From Nymphaea colorata (Eukaryota; Streptophyta; Magnoliopsida; Nymphaeales; Nymphaeaceae), in contig NC_045146.1 of NCBI RefSeq assembly GCF_008831285.2, positions 806,001 to 870,000 on the forward strand: DNA of 64,000 nucleotides. The letters run 5' to 3'. Below, one piece after another: positions 11,826 through 22,631 of the stretch; within the stretch, counting starts at the first letter, position 1, and every line of letters begins with the position of its first letter. The notes beneath the pieces were generated by a model. That model did not search any database. It was not told the origin of the DNA and saw only the letters and a list, made by a program, of their open reading frames with translations. Position numbers and translations under genes: made by a program.

Positions 11826-12192
11826 TATGAAAGGAATGAAAGAGTATTCAGAGATTTTTAACGTGGTTCACCTATTAAGGCTACATCCACGATGCAGGGA
11901 CCCTCACCACTATGGTGGTTCCTGTTTTCCCTTTATACACTCTTTTTCTTTACAATGGATGGGGATAACCTTTTCAGTTTTAACAGACTCGATAAGGTTT
12001 CCCCTTTCAGTTACATCCTCTTTACATGAGGATGGATTACATACTAACATGGTTCCACATTTGGTGAAGTTGATGTAACCAACTGCACGTTCATTGTTGG
12101 TGGAGTTGATGTAACCAACTGCACGTTCATTGTTGGTGGAGTTGATGTAACCAACTACACGTTCAGTGTGATCAGGACGAGGGTCTTTCACA
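11826..12192 (-). repeat. Copia-3 3' LTR (367 bp, three 36-bp units)
   Basis: On the minus strand it begins TGTGAAAGACCC and ends CCTTTCATA. It contains three copies of a 36-bp unit centred on GTTGATGTAACCAAC, against two copies in the partner LTR. Confidence 0.8.
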
Positions 12193-14331
12193 GCCTCCCT
12201 CAAGTGCAACTGTGTGCTTCTGAGGTTGAGCTTGACACGGAAATAATTAAACTGTGTGACAGCAATGGGCTTGGTTAGGCCATCAGCAATTTGGTCCTTT
12301 GATGAGAGATGCTGAACTCTGAGCAAACCTTTAGAAACTTTGTTGCGTACATAGTGAACGTCGACTCCAATGTCCGTCGAGAAGGTAGGGTCCTCGAAAT
12401 CAATGTCGTCTCCAATGTGTAATTTAGAGGAGGATGACATTGGAGTGGTGAATGGTTTGCACTCATGCATTTTTGCCTTTTTTAGAAGATCCATGATGTA
12501 CTTCCGTTGAGAGGATAGCACCTTGGGAATTATAAAGAACTTCCACCCCAAGGAAAAAATGAAGCCTCCCAAGATCCCTTAAGGCAAACTGCTCACCAAG
12601 AAGCTTAATAATCTTGTTAGTAAGACTTTAAGAATTGCCGGTGACAAGAATGTCGTCAACATAGACCAGAATATAAACGATATTTTCACCACTATGCATG
12701 ATAAATAAAAAAGGATCAGTTTTAGAGCTTGTGAATCCAAAATGAAAGAGGCTTTGACTCAGCCGTTGAAACTAGGCTCGAGGGGCTTGCTTTAGTCCAT
12801 ACATGGCCTTATGAAGGTGGCAGACGTGTGATGGAAATTGATGGTTGACGAAGCCGGGCGGTTGAGCCATATACACTTCCTCAGATAAGGTTCCATTAAG
12901 GAATGCATTATGGACATAAGTTGTCTAATTATCCAATTCCCCCGTAAAGCAAGTGAGATCATGGTTCGAATAGTACCTGGTTTGACGACAGGGCTGAAAG
13001 TTTCAAAGAAGTCGACTCATTCTTCTTGGTGAAACCCTTTTGCGACAAGTCTAGCTTTGTGTCGCTCAAGAGTTCCATCTGACCTGCGTTTGATGCGGTA
13101 CACCCATTTGCATCCCACAACATTCATGTCCGAGGTGCGAGGCACAAGAGACCATGTTTTATTCTTGCAAAGAGCTTGAAATTCGTCTTGCATAGCAGCA
13201 CGCCACTCGTTATGCTTGGTGGCTTCATTAAAATCTTTTGGTTCCTTGTCTTCAAGGAGTTTAGTCACTAAGAGACTAGAGAAAGCATAACGAGAGGATG
13301 GTTTGAGTGAACCAGTTTGGACGTGTCACCATAGAGTGAGACCTTGAGGTGACCAGCGGTTCCTATTGAGGAGCAAGTTGATCTGGACTTGTTTGTGGCA
13401 AGCTAGGAGCAATAAGCGGTCCACTGTCATGAACAGGAGCAGTAGGATTTTCTGCAAGGGCACTGCTTGAAGATGAGAGCCATGGAGGCACAAGAACAGC
13501 TTGTGAGTGACTTCCTCGGGCTGAAGTGTCATTAGCTGATTTTTCAATAAAAGGAAAATTTTCATTGAAAATAACATATCTGGACACAATAATCTTGAAT
13601 AAGTTAGGATCCATGCATAGATAGCCATGATGGTTATCACTATAACCCATAAAAACATGAGCATGAGATCGATAGTCGAGTTTGTTGGATCTATACGCTA
13701 TCAAGTTGGGGAAGCATAAGCACCCAAAAGTTTTAACAAACTTGTAGTTGGGTTCCTTGTGAATAGATATAGAAACACGCATTGCTTCATACTCTAGTGG
13801 AAGACCACGGAGTATATGAAGAATAAGGTCCTCTTCTTCAACTTTCTTTCCAGCAACTTTCAGATGGTGGGCAATGGATCTAGCTTTCTGAAAAAATTGG
13901 GAAATAGATTTGTTTTCCTTTCTTAAATTTTGTAGCTGCTCCTTAATTTGTAAGATGTGTGCATGTGATTGTGCAGCATAAGCATCTTGCAGAGTGGTCC
14001 AGACTTCATAAGACGTTTCCAATCCAATAACTTGGGAGTGAACAGAGTTAGACAAAGAAGAAATAAGCCAGCTAAGGAGAAGCTGATCTCGCCGGCGCCA
14101 GTCTATATACTCAGGATTGGGAGCAGATTTGCCATCCTTGATCACAGTTTTTTGAGGTTCAGTTTTTGATCCGTCAATGACGCCTTCAAGATCATAGGAG
14201 ATAAGCAGAGGTCGGAATTGAGATGCCCACAATACATAGTTATCAGAATCTAACTTGGTTGAAATGAAGTGTTGAAAAGAGATACGAGCTGGTAGGCCTG
14301 GAAGCGGAGAGGAGCTGGCTGCCATGTCCAC
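11910..14331 (-). pseudogene. Copia-3 gag-pol remnant with two internal deletions
   Basis: The gag start is at 14,331. A UBN2-type gag portion (ISTKLDSDNYVLWASQF, then ILRGLPLEYEAM) is followed directly by the C-terminal part of integrase (KTFGCLCFPNLIAYRSNK), so the zinc knuckle, protease and integrase core are missing. Reverse transcriptase follows at 13,017-13,268 (GCKWVYRIKRRSDGT) and, with frame damage, near 12,640 (LVYVDDILVTG). A second deletion joins the end of reverse transcriptase to the end of RNase H (VHYVRNKVSKG, then SSKDQIADGLTKP). The last frame runs on into the LTR. It cannot supply its own proteins. Confidence 0.8.
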
Positions 14332-14369
14332 GCTGGTTTAGTAATGGAGCACCATTAGCTCTGATACCA

Positions 14370-14700
14370 TATGAAAGGAATGAAAGAGTATTCAGAGATT
14401 TTTGACGTGGTTCACCTGTTAAGGCTACATCCACGATGCAGGAACCCTCACCACTGTGGTGGTCCATGTTTTCCCTTTATACACTCTTTTTCTTTACAAT
14501 GGATGGGGATAACCTTTTCAGTTTTAACAGACTCGATAAGGTTTCTCCTTTCAGTTACATCCTCTTTACATGAGGATGGATTACATGCTAACATGGTTCC
14601 ACATTTGGTGGAGTTGATGTAACCAACTGCATGTTCATTGTTGGTGGAGCTGATGTAACCAACTGCACGTTCAGTGTGATCAGGACGAGGGTCTTTCACA
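14370..14700 (-). repeat. Copia-3 5' LTR (331 bp, two 36-bp units)
   Basis: It matches the 11,826-12,192 copy except for about a dozen substitutions and one fewer 36-bp unit. The primer site TGGTATCAGAGC directly abuts it on the minus strand. Confidence 0.8.
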
Positions 14701-14732
14701 CTTATATTGTCTGAATTGCCCAGCTAAAGAGA

Positions 14733-14788
14733 ATGTCACTACACGATTTCAATCATCAAGGGCCTCACGACTTGAATAATGTGGATTG
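14733..14788 (+). pseudogene. Lipase copy 3, exon 1
   Basis: The ATG starts a 56-bp exon reading SLHDFNHQGPHDLNNVD and ending with two bases of a Trp codon before GTAACC. Length and phase equal those of copies 2 and 4. The 5' leader resumes only at 14,701, after Copia-3. The exon itself is undamaged. It is listed as a pseudogene because exon 2 is split by Copia-1. Confidence 0.75.
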
Positions 14789-15115
14789 GTAACCTCTCTC
14801 TTTCTCATTTAAATGCTAATTATGTTAAGATGCAATTGTGTGACTGAGATGCTTAAAATTTTCCATACATGGGTAGACGCACCTTTGTTCAGCATTTTGC
14901 TTCAATTTCTTCCTTCTTTGTGAGCGTATGGATCATAAAACCGATCTCGTATGCTGGTCTGAATCTTAGCGGCCATAATTAAGCTAACACCTAACATCCA
15001 AGGATCATCACGATCCAAACTTAGGCAACAAGGCAGACACCAGATATTGCTTAAAAATGGATCAATCTTTAGCCCATTGCCTGAAATGAATAGTGTTCGC
15101 TTCTTTTCTTCTCAG
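14789..15115 (+). other. Intron 1 of lipase copy 3
   Basis: The intron runs from GTAACC to TTCTTCTCAG and is close to the intron of copy 4 (27,102-27,488), including CAGACACCAGATATTGC. It contains no other gene. Confidence 0.6.
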
Positions 15116-15414
15116 GGAAAACCAAGAGCATCAGAGAATAGTGGCAGCCTGTTTAGTCAATGCTGCTTATGTTCTTGAAGGTGATCGGAGGGAGGGACGT
15201 AGCGGTGAAGTTCAGCTCGCCCACCCATGGTGGGAATTCTTTGGCTTCGAGTTCGTCTCCACTCTTGAAAACTTGGAGAATTGTTTGTTTTCTTTCACCA
15301 ATGAAGCAGTTTTCCGGCTAAAAGCAGCAAGCAGAACATCCCCTTTTGCTCCGGCCATGATCATCGCGGTTCGCGGCACACTCGACCGTCACGACTGGGG
15401 CGTTAATATTGACA
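15116..15414 (+). pseudogene. Lipase copy 3, exon 2 left part (before Copia-1)
   Basis: The frame is open and matches copy 4: ENQEHQRIVAACLVNAAYVL, WWEFFGFEFVSTLENLEN, FAPAMIIAVRGTLDRHDWG, ending at VNID. The homology stops where Copia-1 begins and continues at 20,744 in the same codon frame. Without the element this exon would be open, so the interruption is recent relative to the duplication. Confidence 0.8.
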
Positions 15415-15416
15415 AT

Positions 15417-15982
15417 TGTAGAGTCATAACCGACTCTCTTGGAAGAGTCGAGATGACTCAAGAGGCTTGTAGCCGCTTCCTTTGTTAAGTCGGTACAAGC
15501 CTCATTGTTTAAGTCGGTGCATGTGTAATGATGACATGAAATAAAAATAAAAAATAAAAAAATGAGAAAAAGAAATGAATGAGAAGTCGGTGGAAGCATC
15601 CACCACCGACTTTCTCTCCCTATAAATAGCGACGTTGGGCCATGGTGAGAGTGTGTGAAAAAATTGTGAGTTGGGTGTGCTCTATTTGTGAGCTTGTGAG
15701 TGTTAGCTCGTGTGTTCACTTCGTGAGCTCGAGCGTTGCAGTTTCAAGTGTGCGCTGCAAGGGCGTTGGGTGTGTTAGCTCACTGCGTGAGTCGAGGTGA
15801 GTTTTCTTAAGTCCTCTTTTGTAATATCCAGTTTGATGAATAAATAGTTTGCTTGTTCAAGTATACTTTGCCAAGTTATTATTGAGTATCAATTTGGACG
15901 TCGAGACTCTGCTGGATTTTCTCCGCATAAATTTGAGTTTGTAGCTGAGTTATATTTAGGGCCCACATTACGTTTCCCAACA
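15417..15982 (+). repeat. Copia-1 5' LTR (566 bp)
   Basis: It carries a double-stem hairpin in its first 45 bp, four to five copies of an AAGTCGG/CCGACTT word in the first 200 bp, a TATAAATA box at 15,621-15,628, and AATAAAT near 15,839 as a candidate polyadenylation signal. Confidence 0.9.
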
Positions 15983-15984
15983 AG

Positions 15985-15996
15985 TGGTATCAGAGC
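15985..15996 (+). other. Copia-1 primer binding site
   Basis: TGGTATCAGAGC, two bases after the 5' LTR, is complementary to the 3' end of plant initiator-Met tRNA. It is the standard priming site of plant copia elements. Confidence 0.85.
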
Positions 15997-16045
15997 GAGG
16001 TTCTGTCCGAAGGCCGATTTATTGGAATAGTTATATCTTGAAATT

Positions 16046-19000
16046 ATGGCGGCATTAGCGGTTGCATTAAACAATATTGAGAAACTTAACAATAGTAATT
16101 ATGGCTACTGGAAATCCTGTATGGAGTCGTATTTTCTAGGACAGGAATTATGAGAGATAGTATTGGGATCAGACACTAATATTCCTGTCGACGAAGAAGC
16201 GAAGAAGAAATGGATGATCAAAGCAGGAAAAGCTTTATTTGCAATTAAGGTATCAATCGAGAAAGATTTATTAGAGCATATACGAGATGCTACGACTCCT
16301 AAAGAAGCATAGGATGCTTTTGCAACCCTATTTTCTCGAGCTAATGATGCCCGCCTACGATTGTTAGAAAATGATCTAGCTACATTAACTCAGGGAAGCA
16401 TGTTGATAGCAGAATATTTTATGAAGGTTAAAAATATCTGTAGAGAGATATCTCAAATTGATCCTGAGTCAAAGATCAGTGAGGCCCGTATACGGAGAAT
16501 ACTTATTCGCGAACTTCGTCCAGAATTTGGCAGTTTGATAATTGGTGTTCAAGGCTGGTCAGTTCAACCAACTTTGTTGGAGTTAGAGAATCTCTTGATC
16601 AATCAAGAAACATTAGCGAAGCAAATGGCTGGGCTTTCTCTCAAGGGAAATAATGAGGAAGCTTTGTTTAGTAAGGGTCAGAGATCACGATGGCCAGCTA
16701 AGCCAGTCATTAGGTCTCCAAGTAGGAACATTGATGACAAGAAAGAGAAAAATGTATAAAAGAAAACAAGAGAAACTACACAGCAGTGGAGACCAAAGGT
16801 AAAATGTTTTAGATGTGGAAAATTGGGTCATATCGCTCGTGACTGCAGAGTCAGAATAAATGAAGGAAATGCAATCATAACAAGTAAGCAACATGGGGGA
16901 GCTAATGAGACCGTACAGAAAAGTTCGTTTATGTACTCAATGGAGGTAAAAGAAAATATTACGCAAGAAGGATGCAATTCCGCCCATACAAAACCAGTAA
17001 AAGAAAAAGAAGAGAAGATCAATTATCAAACTGATTGGATAATTGATTCTGGATGCTCAAATCATATGACCGGTGATTAGAGCAAGTTCGTAAGTCTAAA
17101 GAATATGATGGAAATCGAGTTGTTGTTACTGCTAACAATACAAAGCTCCCAGTGGCACATATTGGAGAAGCAGAGGTTGTAGCCAACTTTGGCAAAGACC
17201 TGATTTTACGGAACGTTTATCATGTTCCAGGAATGACTAAGAACTTGTTATCTGTGCCACAACTTACAGCGTTAGGTCACTATGTCGTGTTCGGCCCAAA
17301 TGATGTGAAAGTTTATAAGGATGCAGATGTTCAAAGAACTCCCATGTTTGAAGGAAGGAAAGTTGAGTCAATATATGTCTTGTCCGCATAAACAGCATAT
17401 ATTGACAAAGCAAAGAAGCATGACACTGCAGATATCTGGCATGAGAGACTCGCTCATGTTGGATACAACAAACTTCGGGAGATGTCTAACAAGGGGCAGT
17501 TGATTGGCCTGCCCAAGCTTGAGGTACGAACTGACAAAGTATGCCCAGGATGTCAATATGGAAAGGCGCACAGGAGGCCATACAAAGAATCAAAATATAG
17601 AGCTAAAGCGTCATTCGAGCTTGTGCATTCAGATGTATTCGGCAAAGTACCAGACCCATCAGTTGGAGGTAAGTGGTATTTTATCAGTTTTATTGATGAT
17701 TTTTCGAGATATACTTGGGTCTATTTTATGAAAGAAAAGTCTGAAGCACTTGAAAAATTTAAGGAGTTTCACCAGATGGTGAAAAATGAACTTGGGCATA
17801 GAATTCGGTGTCTACGAACCGATAATGGTGGCGAATGTACATCCAATATGTTTATGGTATACATGAGGCAACATGGTATTCAAAGACAATTCACATGTGC
17901 CTATACACAACAGCAAAATGGAGTGGCAGAAAGGAAAAATCGCCACATAGCAGAAACATGTCGAAGTATGATGCATGCAAAGAACATGCCACCAAGATTT
18001 TGGGCCGAGTGTGTCAGCACCGCTGTACACATAATTAATCGACTACCAATGACGAGATTTAATTTTAAGTCTCCATATGAAATGCTCCATAAAAAGAAGT
18101 CATCTGTGAGTTATTTTAGAGTATTTGGTTGTGTTTGTTATGTTTTTATCCCTGAGCAGCACAGGACTAAGTTCGACAAAAAGACACAGAGGTGTGTCTT
18201 TGTCGGATATGACCCATATCGGAAAGGATGGAGATGTGCTAATCCTAGCACTGGACAAGTTTATGTTTCTCGCGACGTCATCTTCGATGAAGCATCGTCG
18301 TGGTGGTCAGAAGAGAAGAAGACGCTTCCAGACTCCAGTTCTTGAGAGAGATGTTCAAAACAAAATACAATTTGAGATGAATCAAGGAGAGCCTGAGCTT
18401 GAAGACACAGAAGCAAGACAGCCAGATAAAGAAGTTCATTGCCCAAGACAAGAAGAACGTACAGATCCATGGAGAACAGGAGTCAGTCCAATCCAACAAA
18501 GAACTGCAGAAGAAGAAAGACCATCACAATTCGAAGAGCCAGAAGGAGCTCCAATAGCACTAAGAAGATCAACGAGAATACGAAAACCAAATCTCAAGTA
18601 TGTAGATGCAGATTGTGCCATTATGGAGGAGATCGAGCCAGCTTCCTTTGAAGAAGCAAAAGATGTTGAAAAGTGGCAATCAGCAATGAAAGATGAAATG
18701 AAGTCACTAGAACATAACGAAACCTGAGAGCTCGTTCCAAAGCCTGCAGGAGTAAAGCCCATTACTTGTAAGTGGGTTTACAAAATAAAAAGAAAGATAG
18801 ATGGCTCAGTTGATAGATATAAGGCTCGACTAGTCGCGAGAGGATTTTCTCAGCAGTATAATATTGATTTTGAAGAAACTTTTAGTCATGTTGCGAAGAT
18901 CACATCCGTACGTATTCTGATAGCCATTGCTGCAAGCAAATCCTGGAAGCTATGACAAATGGATGTGAAACATGCTTTCTTATATGGAGATCTCGATCAT

Positions 19001-20182
19001 GAAATCTATATGGAGCAGCCTGAAGGATTCAAATCTTCAAACAAGCCAAACTACGTCTGCAAGCTAAGAAAAGCACTCTATGGACTGAAGCAAGCACCCA
19101 GAGCATGGTATGGAAAAATAGCTGAGTTTTTGGTGTTTAGTGGATTTCAAGTCTCTTCAGCAGATTCAAGTCTCTTCGTCAAGGCAAGAGGTACGAAACT
19201 TACTATCTTGTTAATTTATGTTGATGATTTAATTATCACTGGAGATGACAATAAAGAAATTAATCTCATTCGTGAACATCTCACGGTGAGATTTGAAATG
19301 AAAGAGCTGGGAGAGTTGCGACACTTCCTTGGATTGGAAATTGATTATGAATCTAGAGGACTATTTTTAAGTCAAAAGAAGTATGCTCATTTACTACGTA
19401 AGTATGGTATGCTCGGATGCAAACCTATCTCAACACCAATTGAGATAAATACAAAGCTTAGAACTGACGAAGGAGACAAGCTAGAAGACGTTACTATGTA
19501 TCGGCAACTGGTTGGAAGCCTAATCTACTTAACATTGACAAGACCAGACATTACCTATGCAGTTGGTGTCGTGAGCAGGTTTATACAAACTCCAAGAAAG
19601 ACACATTTAGAAGCAGTAAAAAGAATATTAAGGTATATCAAAGGAACTCTTGACTTTGGTATACTTTATGAAAGAAGGACAACTTATCAAGTTGTTGGTC
19701 ATTGTGATGCGGATGATGTTGGAGACTTATCAACTCGAAGATCGACCACTGGATATACATTCAGTCTTGGAAGTGGTGCAATTTCATGGTGCAGCAAGAG
19801 ACAGCCGACAGTTTCACTGTCTACAACAGAAGCTGAATATAGAGCAGCATCTCAAGCAGCACAAGAATGTGTGTGGTTGATGCGACTGCTGAAAGACATT
19901 AAACAAGATGTGGATTATGCAGTGAGACTCTACTGCGATAATCAAAGTGCAGTCAGACTTGCAGAAAATCCTGTCTTCCATGCTCGAACAAAACACATAG
20001 AAGTGGAACATCATTTTATCAGAGAAAAGGTACTCAGAGGAGAAATTCAATTGCAGCCAATCGCTTCAGACGATCAAGTTGCTGACATCTTTACCAAAGG
20101 CCTGCCAGTGCAAACGTTCACCAAGTTTCGAAGAATGTTAGGAGTCATAAGTAGAGAGTCGGTAATGAGGGGGAGATTGTAG
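16046..20182 (+). pseudogene. Copia-1 gag-pol polyprotein, several stops and frameshifts
   Basis: Gag starts at 16,046 (MAALAVALNNIEKLNNSNYG) and shows the zinc knuckle CFRCGKLGHIARDC near 16,808-16,849. The protease motif DSGCSNHMTGD is near 17,047. A pre-integrase zinc segment precedes integrase motifs HSDVFG, RTDNGGEC and [10 protein letters not shown]. Reverse transcriptase shows KWVYKIKRKIDGS and [10 protein letters not shown] near 19,220. RNase H shows [10 protein letters not shown] and TEAEYRAAS. In-frame stops occur near 16,151, 16,313, 16,757, 17,078, 17,389, 18,725 and 18,954. Frame changes occur near 17,095 and between 18,300 and 18,350. At least four stops fall on conserved Trp codons. 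The element has almost certainly lost its own proteins. Confidence 0.85.
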
Positions 20183-20743
20183 AGTCATCACCGACTCTCT
20201 TGGAAGAGTCGAGATGACTCAAGAGGCTTGTAGTCTCTTCCTTTGTTAAGTCGGTACAAGTCTCATTGTTTAAGTCGGTGCATGTGTAATGATGACATGA
20301 AATAAAAATAAAAAATAAAAAAATGAGAAAAAGAAATGAATGAGAAGTCGGTGGAAGCATCCACCACCGACTTTCTCTCCCTATAAATAGCGACGTTGGG
20401 CCATGGTGAGAGTGTGTGAAAAAATTGTGAGTTGGGTGTGCTCTATTTGTGAGCTTGTGAGTGTTAGCTCGTGTGTTCACTTCGTGAGCTCGAGCGTTGC
20501 AGTTTCAAGTGTGCGCTGCAAGGGCGTTGGGTGTGTTAGCTCACTGCGTGAGTCGAGGTGAGTTTTCTTAAGTCCTCTTTTGTAATATCCAGTTTGATGA
20601 ATAAATAGTTTGCTTGTTCAAGTATACTTTGCCAAGTTATTATTGAGTATCAGTTTGGACGTCGAGACTCTGCTGGATTTTCTCCGCATAAATTTGAGTT
20701 TGTAGCTGAGTTATATTTAGGGCCCGCATTACGTTTCCCAACA
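20178..20743 (+). repeat. Copia-1 3' LTR (566 bp)
   Basis: It has the same length as the 5' LTR, with about six substitutions seen by eye (for example ATAA against ATCA near the start and CACATTA against CGCATTA near the end). Lipase homology resumes at the next base. Confidence 0.9.
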
Positions 20744-21519
20744 CGTTTCTGGGCCACGGCTGTCAGCGCCACTCTTGCAGGATCGTCATGAAACAAGCAG
20801 AATCACTTGTCTGTGTCCATGGCATGGAACGCAACCTCCGGCTGTGCGATCACTCCCTCGGGGCGGCTGTTGCCACATTTGTAGGGGAGCTGGCCAAGAA
20901 GGGGTGTATTTTCACAACCTTTCTGTTCAATCCTCCCTACATCTTGAATCGAAGATCAAAAGATGGATTTCTACACAAACTCGACAATATCATGGAGGTA
21001 GTAGGGGACCTGATTGGTGGGCTCATTGCTGGTAAGTTTGGCCGTGTCGGCGCTGATCTGGCAGCTGTTGCACAGAGACTCCGTGACATGGACAAGGAGA
21101 AGAAGAAACAGCCGCAACAATTTGACAATATGAAGGCCCGTGATCAGGCCGCTCATGCAAAGATTCTCCATGACAAGGAGAAGCTAGACCAGCTGCAACA
21201 ATTTGAAAATCTGAACAAGTGGGATCCTCGTGTATACGTGAACCCGAAGGACTTGCTTTGTACGCGTTACATAAAGTACTTCAAGAAAAAGATGAAAGGG
21301 TCTCCGAATAAACTGCCCAAAAGGATGGCATCAGCCACTCTTGTTATCGTTTGGGATACACCAGGAGACAGATTCCGACGCTTCAAAGAGGCACATTCCA
21401 TCATGCAATGGTTCGATAAACCAGGAGACTCATACCGACGCTTCAAAGAGGCACATTCCATCATGCAATGGTGGAAGCCGGGCCTTCGGGTGGAGGCCAA
21501 GCGTCATGTGATGGCCTGA
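20744..21519 (+). pseudogene. Lipase copy 3, exon 2 right part (after Copia-1)
   Basis: It continues the frame of 15,116-15,414 through to TGA. It contains LRLCDHSLGAAVATF (elbow Gly changed to Asp: CDHSLG instead of CGHSLG), IFTTFLFNPPYILNRR, an expanded charged helix (LRDMDKEKKKQPQQFDNM, then ILHDKEKLDQLQQFENL), YVNPKDLLCTRYI with the predicted catalytic Asp, and two copies of RRFKEAHSIMQW, each with the His. The coding text has no stop. Only the Copia-1 insertion, the Copia-3 insertion upstream and the elbow change argue against function. Confidence 0.8.
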
Positions 21520-22631
21520 TTTCTCTTTACTCGACTCTTTGACTTAACACTGGGTTGATCAAATGGTAAACCTGTGCGAATCTTGTGCCTGTATGTAAGT
21601 TGGTCAATTAAGTTTTTTCAGGATTTCTCTTCTTAACTCTCTTTCCATGAATCAACAGCCACGGCAGTGTAAATAAAAGGTTTCTTCTGTTTATCAAGTT
21701 TATGTTTGGGAGACGATTATTCCAATTCAGTTTTCTGTCATTGTCCTTGACGGGTGTATTTTTTATCCTCAAAAGCATGCTAGACTTGGTGTCAAACACC
21801 TTCCACTCATTCCCGGCCATTGGTATGACAATCCAAACTGGAAATTTTTGTAAAATGAAAAAAAAAAAAATCTGTCTTATCATTTTTCGTGGGTCATTTT
21901 GAAAAACATGAAAAGTCAAAAGAAAAAATAAGCCACCAACACTCAAGTTGAAGTAGGGTGAAGATAGCTTCTCTAAGTATTAAAGGAAACCCTATATCTT
22001 ATGGGGGAGACAAAGGGTTGAATAGAAACTTGAGTTCAGTTCATTTGTAGACTCTGGCTTCTTGTTCAAACAGGCAGAAAAGTCAGGCAAGCTCATTTTC
22101 AAACTATCATAGCATGACCGTAGTAAGGGCCCACATTTCGTAGGTTTAACTTTAAAAAAGAAAAAAAAAATGCTTCAAACTAGTGCAGCTTCTAAGATTG
22201 ATTATGTTAACCTGAACTGCAGTTTGTTCATGTTAAGATGAATTGCATGTATCATACGTACAATTACTTGAGGATGTATGGCCGTTTCGAGTTTTACAAT
22301 AAAGAACAAGCATACATGTATTCATGCGTTAAAGGAATCTATTATGCACACTTTCACTGTATTGCTAACAATTTCACATATTAATATTTTAGAAATTTCA
22401 CATATTATTTGTTATGAAGCTTATTGTTTTATTTTTCAGGACCGTGATTATATAATGTTTTATAATCTTTTAATTCATGTATTATGTGTATATTTGTATG
22501 CGGATCGATATAAGTAATACCATCCAATCAGAACTCCATTAGGAAAAAAAATAATAATAACAGTAGATGACCTACGAAATGGTGATGCAAACCTTGTATC
22601 GTGTTTAATATGACGTCTTGCTAGTAGTATA
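21520..22631. other. 3' flank of lipase copy 3
   Basis: It parallels the copy 2 and copy 4 flanks up to about 22,610, including CACGGCAGTGTAAATAAAAGG and ATTGATTATGTTAACCTGAA. No gene is seen. Confidence 0.5.

Larger units (their letters stand above)
11826..14700 (-). mobile_element. Copia-3: internally deleted Ty1/copia element
   Basis: The element lies on the minus strand between two LTRs and is flanked by the perfect 5-bp repeat CTTAT (11,821-11,825 and 14,701-14,705). Next to the right LTR the minus strand reads TGGTATCAGAGC, the usual copia primer site for initiator-Met tRNA. Next to the left LTR it has a purine tract (GAGGGAGGC). At 2,875 bp it is well short of a full copia element because two coding blocks have been deleted. 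Its insertion split the leader of lipase copy 3. The LTRs differ at about a dozen bases plus one 36-bp unit, so it is the oldest of the three copia insertions here. Confidence 0.85.
15417..20743 (+). mobile_element. Copia-1: full-length Ty1/copia element with broken gag-pol
   Basis: Two 566-bp LTRs (TGTAGAGTCAT...CCCAACA) bracket a coding interior in the order gag, protease, integrase, reverse transcriptase, RNase H. The primer site TGGTATCAGAGC is at 15,985-15,996 and a purine tract (GAGGGGGAGA) lies just before the 3' LTR. By eye the LTRs differ at about six positions, so the insertion is fairly young. The coding region nevertheless has several stops and two frameshifts. The host exon is cut between VNID and TFLG codons. 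I see no clean 5-bp target duplication: left flank GACAAT, right flank CGTTTC. Confidence 0.9.

Noticed and set aside
12642-12690. A functional reverse transcriptase gene in Copia-3
   Set aside because: YVDD is readable, but the surrounding frame is broken and RNase H is deleted.
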